This document shows positions 6,640 through 11,280 of a stretch of 11,280 nt of DNA, piece by piece. The notes below the pieces were generated by a model that worked only from the letters and a program-made list of their open reading frames with translations, did not search any database and was not told where the DNA came from. The stretch's first letter is position 1, and every line of letters begins with the position of its first letter. Both the position numbers and the translations under genes were made by a program. Source of the stretch: an uncultured Bacilli bacterium (GTDB taxonomy: Bacteria; Bacillota_I; Bacilli_A; RFN20; CAG-826); NCBI GenBank assembly GCA_944342125.1, contig CALVMF010000036.1, forward strand, positions 1 through 11,280, written 5' to 3'.

Positions 6640-6656
6640 TAGAAGGTGATTACTAT

Positions 6657-6925
6657 TTACTTTTTTTAAAAAATTACAAAAGTTTTTTTAAAAAAGATAA
6701 AAATTTCAAAAAGTGTCAGTTATTTTTTAATTTTTGACTTCATTAGGTTTTCGTTTCATTTGACTTAAACTTGTCAAACACCAATTTGTCTGTGCTTTCT
6801 TTTGATGATACGTTTCGCCTCAAAAGATCACATAAAATCTTTTTTATTATTAATATAGTAAATGTTTCTATTTTTAATAAATATCCTTCGATTTTAAATT
6901 GACCGATTGAAAATAAAGCTAACAA
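6657..6925. other. AT-rich stretch without a convincing gene
   Basis: Between the TnpB element and the nrdD terminator I see no gene. The stretch begins with two copies of T7A6 (6661-6673 and 6683-6695). A weak AT hairpin with AAAAGAT at 6822-6828 and ATCTTTT at 6837-6843 is followed by T residues. A 60-codon minus-strand reading frame (6743-6925) has no Shine-Dalgarno and no recognisable family, so I do not call it. The stretch may be the pre-insertion trx-nrdD spacer or gene debris. Confidence 0.5.
6661..6695. repeat. Direct repeat of T7A6 beside the TnpB left end
   Basis: Two identical 13-bp copies of TTTTTTTAAAAAA at 6661-6673 and 6683-6695 are separated by TTACAAAAG. Each contains TTTAA at its centre, a pentamer that acts as target motif for some TnpB elements. 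Whether it is the motif here is unknown. Confidence 0.5.
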
Positions 6926-6958
6926 AAACAGGTCGCGTTTTTCTGACGACCTGTTTTT
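6924..6958. terminator. Bidirectional Rho-independent terminator
   Basis: A 10-bp stem (AAACAGGTCG at 6926-6935 with CGACCTGTTT at 6947-6956), extended by A-T pairs, encloses an 11-nt loop. T runs follow on both strands: seven or more T on the plus strand, and TTTTTG on the minus strand. It lies 18 nt past the nrdD stop and ends nrdGD transcription. It also faces plus-strand transcripts coming from the trx side, so before the TnpB insertion it probably served both convergent operons. Confidence 0.85.
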
Positions 6959-6976
6959 TTATCTTTTAAATTTTTC

Positions 6977-9385
6977 TTATTTAACAAGATCAAGAATTTC
7001 ATTAAATGATCTGATAATAATTGGACCTTCTTGCCCTACTTTTTTAGGAAGAAGAACGAGAGTTGGTGCTGTTGAAACTTGATATCTATCGACTAAGTCA
7101 CCTCTAGTTGTTGCATCAATTACAGTATAGCTTATTCCATGTTGATCAAAATGTCTTTTTGCAACTTGGCATTTTGGACATGTTGGAGTTGTAAAAAGCA
7201 CTAGTTCAACATTGTCTAAGTCAATTTTTGTTCTGCTAGTTGGCGCAGTTGCTACTTCAGGCTTGACTTGCTTATTTTTAAGGGCGTGAACTCCATCTTT
7301 ATTAGGATCAAATTTAGAAGTAGAAATATTGTATGTTTTTCTTTCCTTATATTCTTCTAATTTTCCATCATTCCAATTTTGGACTGGTCGGTAGTATCCA
7401 GTGATACGAGAATATACTTCTGCTTTTTGACCGCATTTTGGACAAGTAAAGTGCTCTCCAGCGATATATCCATGCTCTTTACAAACCGAATATGTTGGCG
7501 ACAATGTGTAATAAGGAAGCTTGTAATTTTCAGCAATTTTTCTAACTAAGTTAGCCGCTGCCTTCCAATCTGGCAATTTTTCACCAAGGAAAGCGTGGAA
7601 AACGGTTCCGCTTGTATAAAGCGTTTGAAGTCTATCTTCGATGTCAAGTGCTGAGAAAATATCATCAGTATATCCAACTGGAAGATGCGATGAATTGGTG
7701 TAATATGGAGTTTTTCCATTTTCACTAGCAGTTACAATATCTGGATATCTTTCTTTATCGTGCTTTGCTAAACGATAGCTTGTGGATTCAGCAGGTGTTG
7801 CTTCAAGGTTATATAAATCGCCATATTCACCTTGATAAATAACAAGTCTTTCTCTCATGTGATTAAGAACTTCTTCGACAAAATCTTGAGTCTCTTTGTG
7901 AGTTAAATCTTTATGAAGCCAATTGGCATTCAATCCGACCTCGTTCATTCCAACAAGACCAATCGTTGAGAAATGATTTTTAAATGATCCAAGATAATGT
8001 TTTGTATAAGGATAAAGTCCTTCTTCCAATAATTTTGTAATAACTTTTCTTTTGATAGCTAATGAACGGGCACTAATATCCATCATGTGATCAAGTCGAG
8101 CATAGAAATCATCGACATCTTTAGCTAAATAAGCGATTCGAGGCATATTGATAGTAACAACACCAATCGAGCCTGTCGATTCACCGCTTCCAAAATATCC
8201 GCCACTCTTTTTTCTTAATTCACGTAAATCAAGTCTTAAACGGCAGCACATACTTCTAATATCGCTTGGTTTCATGTCGCTATTAACATAGTTTGAAAAA
8301 TAAGGTGTGCCATATTTAGAGGTCATTTCAAATAACAAACGATTGTTTTCAGTGTCGCTCCAATCAAAATCTTTGGTGATTGAATAAGTTGGGATTGGAT
8401 ATTGGAAGCCTCTTCCATTAGCATCACCTTCAATCATGATTTCGATAAAGGCTTTGTTGACCATATCCATTTCTTTTTTACAATCTTTGTATTTAAAATC
8501 CATTAATTTACCGCCAACAATACAATATTGATCGGCTAAATCTTCAGGAACAACCCAATCTAAAGTAATATTTGTAAATGGAGCTTGAGTACCCCATCTA
8601 GCAGGAATATTGCATCCGTAAACAAATGATTCGATGCATTTTTTTACTTCTTCATAACTTAAATTGTCAGTTTTAACAAAAGGAGCTAAGTAAGTATCAA
8701 AAGATGAGAAAGCTTGAGCGCCTGCCCATTCATTTTGCATAATGCCTAAAAAATTGACCATTTGGTTGCACAAAACTGAAAGGTGTTTAGCTGGAGCACT
8801 AGTAATTTTTCCACTTACTCCACCAAGTCCTTCGCTAATTAATTGTCTAAGACTCCAACCTGCACAATAGCCACTTAACATGCTTAAATCATGTAGATGG
8901 ATATCCGCATTTCTATGTGCATTAGCGATTTCTTCATCGTAAACTTCGCTAAGCCAATAGTTAGCTGTAATAGCTCCGCTATTAGAAAGAATCAAACCAC
9001 CAATAGAATAAGTTACCGTCGAGTTTTCTTTAACTCTCCAGTCGTTAACATGAATATAGTTATCAACAATCTTCTTATAATCTAATAAGGTATTGTTTGT
9101 TCTCATCTTTTCATGGTTTTTACGATATAAAATGTAACTTTTTGCAACATCAGTAAACCCTGTTTCCATAAGGGTTTGTTCGACGCAATCTTGAATGTTT
9201 TCAACCGTAATCGCATCGTTTTTGATTTTTGGATCGAAGCGAGCAGTAACTTGAAGTGCGAGCAAATTAATTTGGCTTTCTTCATAGTTTCTGTCGACCG
9301 ATTTAAAAGCTTTAGTGATAGCTTTCGTGATTTTTGAGATGTCAAATAACACCTTACTTCCATCTCTTTTGATAACTTTGTACAT
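6977..9385 (-). CDS. nrdD: Anaerobic (class III) ribonucleoside-triphosphate reductase with fused C-terminal redoxin
   Basis: This 802-residue glycyl-radical enzyme converts ribonucleoside triphosphates to deoxy forms without oxygen. An N-terminal ATP-cone (1-93) gives allosteric control. The catalytic barrel has C174 (GYCAGW) and C380/C381 (SMCCRLRL), equivalent to E. coli C175 and C384. A metal site follows with C635-x2-H638 and C648-x2-C651. The glycyl radical is G663 in RITGYYRPVQNW. Most NrdD proteins end shortly after this loop; this one continues through a polar linker (about 685-720) into a glutaredoxin/thioredoxin-like domain (about 725-802) with active site C736-P-K-C739 and a TAPT cis-proline segment. 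I chose the ATG at 9385 (MYKVIKRDG) over one 48 nt upstream: AAAGGA at 9396-9391 is 5 nt away, and the earlier start would run into nrdG. It lies 13 nt after nrdG. Confidence 0.96.
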   Translation of the reverse strand: MYKVIKRDGSKVLFDISKITKAITKAFKSVDRNYEESQINLLALQVTARFDPKIKNDAITVENIQDCVEQTLMETGFTDVAKSYILYRKNHEKMRTNNTLLDYKKIVDNYIHVNDWRVKENSTVTYSIGGLILSNSGAITANYWLSEVYDEEIANAHRNADIHLHDLSMLSGYCAGWSLRQLISEGLGGVSGKITSAPAKHLSVLCNQMVNFLGIMQNEWAGAQAFSSFDTYLAPFVKTDNLSYEEVKKCIESFVYGCNIPARWGTQAPFTNITLDWVVPEDLADQYCIVGGKLMDFKYKDCKKEMDMVNKAFIEIMIEGDANGRGFQYPIPTYSITKDFDWSDTENNRLLFEMTSKYGTPYFSNYVNSDMKPSDIRSMCCRLRLDLRELRKKSGGYFGSGESTGSIGVVTINMPRIAYLAKDVDDFYARLDHMMDISARSLAIKRKVITKLLEEGLYPYTKHYLGSFKNHFSTIGLVGMNEVGLNANWLHKDLTHKETQDFVEEVLNHMRERLVIYQGEYGDLYNLEATPAESTSYRLAKHDKERYPDIVTASENGKTPYYTNSSHLPVGYTDDIFSALDIEDRLQTLYTSGTVFHAFLGEKLPDWKAAANLVRKIAENYKLPYYTLSPTYSVCKEHGYIAGEHFTCPKCGQKAEVYSRITGYYRPVQNWNDGKLEEYKERKTYNISTSKFDPNKDGVHALKNKQVKPEVATAPTSRTKIDLDNVELVLFTTPTCPKCQVAKRHFDQHGISYTVIDATTRGDLVDRYQVSTAPTLVLLPKKVGQEGPIIIRSFNEILDLVK

Positions 9386-9390
9386 ACTTT

Positions 9391-9396
9391 TCCTTT
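9391..9396 (-). promoter_or_regulatory. Shine-Dalgarno that decides the nrdD start
   Basis: AAAGGA on the minus strand, 5 nt before the ATG at 9385, sits in the 13-nt gap after the nrdG stop. The protein from this start begins directly with the conserved ATP-cone sequence, so the longer reading from 9433 is rejected. Confidence 0.75.
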
Positions 9397-9398
9397 CT

Positions 9399-10094
9399 TT
9401 AATCAATGCCACGCAATTTAGCATTGATTCCATTTTCTTTTAAAATAGCAACGAATTTGTCCATATCTTCTTTTGAATAAGCGTGGAATCCTTGCTGGAT
9501 GCAAGTTTCTCCATCCCTATACTCTTGAAGATAATAATTTTCACATCCCTCAATAAGCTTAGCTATGCTAAGAAAATCGTTTTCGTTATGAAATTCCTTA
9601 ATTACTGTTGTGCGGAATTCATATGGAATTTGATTTTCTTTTAAGATGCTAATCGAATCGAGTATATTTTGAATTTTTAGGTTTTTTACACCTGCGGTTA
9701 ATGGATATTTTTCTAGCGAATTTTTAATATCCATCGCAACATAATCTAGTAAGGAGAGGTCGATCAACTCTTTTAAGACCTCAGGATTATATCCATTAGT
9801 GTCTAGTTTTACTTTATAACCAAGATTTTTAATCTTTGAAATAAACTCCACTAAATCACTTTGAAGAGTTGGTTCACCTCCTGTTACACAAACTCCATCT
9901 AGGCGTCCTTTTCTTGATTTAAGATATTCAAATAAATCGTTTTCGTCTATTTCATCTCTATTTTCAAGCCCTAATACAAGCGATGAATTTTGACAAAACG
10001 GACAACGAAATTGGCAACCTGGAAGGAATATCGTACAAGCAACGAGGTTGGGAAAATCTAACAATGTTAATTTTTGTAAACCACTTATTCTCAT
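9399..10094 (-). CDS. nrdG: Anaerobic ribonucleotide reductase activating protein (radical SAM)
   Basis: NrdG uses S-adenosylmethionine and a [4Fe-4S] cluster to place the glycyl radical on NrdD. The 231-residue protein begins in the style of the longer NrdG subtype (GLQKLTLLDFP). It has the cluster motif C27-x3-C31-x2-C34 (CQFRCPFC), the SAM-binding GGEP at 72-75 and the later strands of a partial TIM barrel (LDTNGY, DYVAMDIK, RTTVIKEF). It precedes nrdD by 13 nt; many genomes have nrdD first. The ATG at 10094 is fixed by the conserved start, but no Shine-Dalgarno is visible in the preceding 20 nt. The upstream region is rich in palindromes that may hold the operators. No clear NrdR box was found. 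Confidence 0.94.
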   Translation of the reverse strand: MRISGLQKLTLLDFPNLVACTIFLPGCQFRCPFCQNSSLVLGLENRDEIDENDLFEYLKSRKGRLDGVCVTGGEPTLQSDLVEFISKIKNLGYKVKLDTNGYNPEVLKELIDLSLLDYVAMDIKNSLEKYPLTAGVKNLKIQNILDSISILKENQIPYEFRTTVIKEFHNENDFLSIAKLIEGCENYYLQEYRDGETCIQQGFHAYSKEDMDKFVAILKENGINAKLRGID

Positions 10095-10120
10095 TGATGT
10101 TTGCGATTAATTTTTATCCG

Positions 10121-10156
10121 CTTACTAATAGTAAGGTTGTAAAAATTTTTTTACAA
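10121..10156. repeat. Two tandem palindromes upstream of nrdG
   Basis: Positions 10121-10135 read CTTACTA-A-TAGTAAG, a perfect 15-bp palindrome. One base later, 10137-10145 (TTGTAAAAA) pairs with 10148-10156 (TTTTTACAA) around a 2-bp centre. Both lie 27-62 nt before the nrdG ATG, where operators or a 5'-leader hairpin would be expected. The second has the outer TTGT...ACAA of a Rex-like site, but its arms are two bases too far apart, so I do not name a regulator. Confidence 0.55.
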
Positions 10157-10190
10157 TACTTGACAATTATGAAACTTCAAAAAACCTAAT

Positions 10191-10290
10191 ATTAGTAGTT
10201 TTCTAGTAGATAAATTTTTATGGCTGACAAAAATTGCACAAAAACGCAAAATTATCAAAATGACTAGTTATCTACTAGAAAACTACTAAT
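10191..10290. repeat. Perfect 23-bp inverted repeat with 54-bp spacer
   Basis: The arm 10191-10213 is the exact reverse complement of 10268-10290. Each arm holds two TAGTAG units (or the inverse) 11 bp apart: 10193 and 10204 on the left, and CTACTA at 10272 and 10283 on the right. The spacer (10214-10267) contains a smaller inverted pair (AATTTTT at 10213-10219, AAAAATT at 10229-10235) and TTGC/GCAA. It lies between the stop of the membrane-protein gene and nrdG. It could be a MITE-like insertion, a transcript-ending hairpin or an operator pair. Confidence 0.8.
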
Positions 10291-10342
10291 TATATACTTA
10301 TTATCAACTAGTAAATAAAATAAGCAGAAAATAATCTTACTT

Positions 10343-11131
10343 CTACTTTTGAGCTGTGGCTTCGGCTACTTTTTCTTTTGAATTAAAATCTATGAAATTA
10401 TCTTGCTTTGTTAGGTTCTCTTTAAACCTTTTTGAAACAGCAATATAAATTAAATACATGTATGGTAAACCTAAATTTGTTTCTATTAAACTATTCACAC
10501 CTAAAGTCATTAAAGAGTTTGCGTTCATTGGTCTAATTTGATTTATAAGTAAAGCGAACTCCCAGCAAAATTGAACACTAATTCCAATAAGATTTAACAC
10601 AAGAATTTTTACAACTCGTTTCTTATTAACAATGTTATATACTATCAACCCTAAATAGCCAATTAATAAAATAATTGCCATAAAACCATGATATTGGTTT
10701 GTGGTTCTAAATGTTTGAATATTACTTTCTCCTCCAAGCGCTGCAACCGAAGGAGCCACTAACCGCCACCCAATAATTAATAGCAAGTATTCTTTTAAAT
10801 TATTATCTCGTTTCAAGCAAAGCCGAATAAACGCAAAATTAGTGATGCCATAAGATAAAGACATCCATAAAAGCACTAATGCTGTATTAACTTCACTACT
10901 CAAGCCATCGACAGTTACAACTCTAGAATGACTAATTAAATAGAAATATCCATAATCAACTAGAAAATATAGCACTCCACCAAAAAGTGACCAAAATAGA
11001 GTTAAATACTTCTTTTGGTAAATTAATAAACCGATTAAAACTAAAATAAATATCGAATCTAAAATGATATAAAGTAAATTGAAATTTCTTGTTGGATTAA
11101 TATTATCCAAACTTCCGACCAAATTTATCAT
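10343..11131 (-). CDS. Seven-helix integral membrane protein of unknown function
   Basis: I do not recognise a characterised family. The 262-residue protein has about seven hydrophobic segments (near 18-38, 44-66, 83-103, 113-130, 150-168, 175-195 and 212-232) and a polar C-terminal tail. Aromatic and polar residues cluster in the helices (VDYGYFYL, SYGITNFAF, QYHGF, CWEF). The ATG at 11131 overlaps the upstream gene's TGA (ATGA), which I prefer to a TTG at 11143 inside that gene; no Shine-Dalgarno serves either, so translation is probably coupled. Two of the window's three in-frame CGG codons are here, at residues 103 and 123. Read as Arg they put charges in helices (NFAFI-R-LCL and IIGW-R-LVAP). 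Read as Trp they fit membrane helices better. Confidence 0.75.
   Translation of the reverse strand: MINLVGSLDNINPTRNFNLLYIILDSIFILVLIGLLIYQKKYLTLFWSLFGGVLYFLVDYGYFYLISHSRVVTVDGLSSEVNTALVLLWMSLSYGITNFAFIRLCLKRDNNLKEYLLLIIGWRLVAPSVAALGGESNIQTFRTTNQYHGFMAIILLIGYLGLIVYNIVNKKRVVKILVLNLIGISVQFCWEFALLINQIRPMNANSLMTLGVNSLIETNLGLPYMYLIYIAVSKRFKENLTKQDNFIDFNSKEKVAEATAQK
10763..10765 (-). other. In-frame CGG (residue 123 of the membrane protein)
   Basis: Codons read ATT GGG TGG CGG TTA GTG. Standard decoding gives G-W-R-L-V inside a predicted membrane helix; Trp decoding gives G-W-W-L-V. It is a candidate recoded codon. Confidence 0.5.
10823..10825 (-). other. In-frame CGG (residue 103 of the membrane protein)
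   Basis: Codons read TTT ATT CGG CTT TGC. Standard decoding gives F-I-R-L-C at the end of a hydrophobic helix; Trp decoding gives F-I-W-L-C, just before the charged loop LKRD. It is a candidate recoded codon. Confidence 0.5.
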
Positions 11132-11280
11132 ACATCTAACCAATAACTAACTGCTTCAGGAAAATATTTTGACCAAGCATATTCATTATGAAGCATCTCT
11201 GAATCATACAAAAGTTTAAGTTGGTTTCTTTCAAATCCTTCTTTTCGGAGATATTTATAAGTATAAAAAGTCAAATCTTC
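11128..11280 (-). CDS. Probable alpha/beta-hydrolase (putative esterase family), C-terminal end
   Basis: The last 50 codons of a gene entering from the right edge are visible, ending in TGA at 11130-11128. The segment LHNEYAWSKYFPEAVSYWL near the end resembles the closing part of the putative-esterase (esterase D-like) family, where the catalytic His is followed by N-E-x-x-W and a final helix of the form F-P-x-x-L/V-x-x-L/W. The candidate catalytic His is residue 31 of the visible part. The nucleophile Ser and acid would lie outside the window. Its stop overlaps the start of the downstream membrane-protein gene by 4 bp, so the two are probably in one operon. The family call is moderate, from this short motif only. 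Confidence 0.6.
   Translation of the reverse strand, partial: EDLTFYTYKYLRKEGFERNQLKLLYDSEMLHNEYAWSKYFPEAVSYWLDV

Larger units (their letters stand above)
5144..6656 (-). mobile_element. TnpB-only IS200/IS605-type insertion element
   Basis: A tnpB gene with no tnpA partner is bracketed by subterminal imperfect hairpins, the hallmark of IS200/IS605 ends, which lack classical terminal inverted repeats. The end upstream of tnpB has a bulged hairpin at 6613-6639, and the end downstream of tnpB has one at 5144-5176. A 10-bp sequence, TAGTAATCAC at 5241-5250, recurs inverted at 6646-6655. The exact ends are not determined: single-strand insertion leaves no target duplication, and I give the span from hairpin to inverted 10-mer. 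The element sits between the 3' ends of trx and nrdD, where insertion does little harm. Without TnpA it would need a transposase in trans. Confidence 0.7.

Noticed and set aside
6822..6843. Second terminator in the tnpB-nrdD gap
   Set aside because: The stem is only 7 bp, almost all A-T, with an 8-nt loop; it is too weak to call.
6743..6925. 60-codon open frame on the minus strand between tnpB and nrdD
   Set aside because: It has no Shine-Dalgarno and no family resemblance, and it lies in very AT-rich sequence; it also abuts the nrdD terminator.
7402..7404. CGA also reassigned to Trp
   Set aside because: CGA encodes conserved Arg in NrdD YYRPVQ, in Mrp WRG and in CPBP EExxxR, so any reassignment would be limited to CGG.
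8897..9363. Open frames of 62 and 86 codons inside nrdD
   Set aside because: They overlap the strongly conserved nrdD coding frame and have no recognisable product.
9386..9433. Longer nrdD beginning at 9433
   Set aside because: The extra 16 residues overlap the nrdG 3' end and precede the conserved ATP-cone start; the Shine-Dalgarno fits the ATG at 9385.
10137..10156. Rex operator upstream of nrdG
   Set aside because: The TTGT...ACAA ends are present, but the arm spacing is two bases longer than the Rex consensus I know and the inner bases do not match.
9983..10189. 68-codon plus-strand frame over the nrdG start
   Set aside because: It is antisense to the conserved NrdG N-terminus and extends into the palindromic intergenic region; there is no ribosome site or family match.
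10191..10290. CRISPR repeat-spacer unit
   Set aside because: There is only one pair of repeats, in inverted rather than direct orientation, and no cas genes are present.
10095..10342. NrdR box upstream of nrdGD
   Set aside because: I looked for paired ACAC-W-ATAT-type 16-bp boxes and found none convincing in this region.

Overview
The window is an AT-rich, gene-dense bacterial chromosome segment. Its gene families (YigZ, Mrp, Firmicutes-type class III ribonucleotide reductase, TraX, CPBP protease, thioredoxin) and AT-rich codon use suggest a low-GC anaerobic Firmicute, most likely an uncultivated gut-type Bacilli lineage. TGA acts as a stop (for example at 3889-3891 and 5247-5249), so this is not the Mycoplasma code. 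CGG is a different matter. It occurs in frame only three times in the window, and each site reads better as tryptophan than arginine. One is the residue before the thioredoxin CGPC motif. I infer that CGG may encode Trp here; this is the most exciting observation in the window.

Layout. Positions 1-2937 hold a tightly packed minus-strand operon read right to left: yigZ, mrp, pepP (M24B aminopeptidase) and a HAD hydrolase cut by the left edge. A 36-bp divergent promoter follows, containing a 22-bp perfect palindrome with a TATAAT on each strand. Positions 2974-5104 are a plus-strand operon: zinc-ribbon CPBP protease, TraX-family membrane protein and thioredoxin (TTG start). Positions ~5144-6660 are a TnpB-only IS200/IS605-type element on the minus strand, with subterminal hairpins at both ends and a likely omega-RNA region. 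Positions 6661-6976 have no convincing gene but carry T7A6 repeats and a strong bidirectional terminator. Positions 6977-10094 are the anaerobic ribonucleotide reductase operon in the order nrdG-nrdD; NrdD carries a fused C-terminal redoxin. Positions 10095-10342 are an intergenic region full of inverted repeats. Positions 10343-11280 hold a seven-helix membrane protein of unknown function, translationally coupled to the 3' end of a probable alpha/beta-hydrolase esterase.

How the genes fit together. nrdG and nrdD make deoxyribonucleotides without oxygen. The redoxin fused to NrdD, like the nearby thioredoxin, fits a dithiol-driven enzyme rather than a formate-driven one (inference). Mrp (Fe-S cluster carriage) and the radical-SAM NrdG suit an anaerobe reliant on Fe-S enzymes. 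Operon-leading genes (yigZ, the CPBP gene, nrdG) lack a Shine-Dalgarno sequence, whereas most downstream genes with a separate start have a strong one, hinting at leaderless or SD-independent initiation for operon-first genes.
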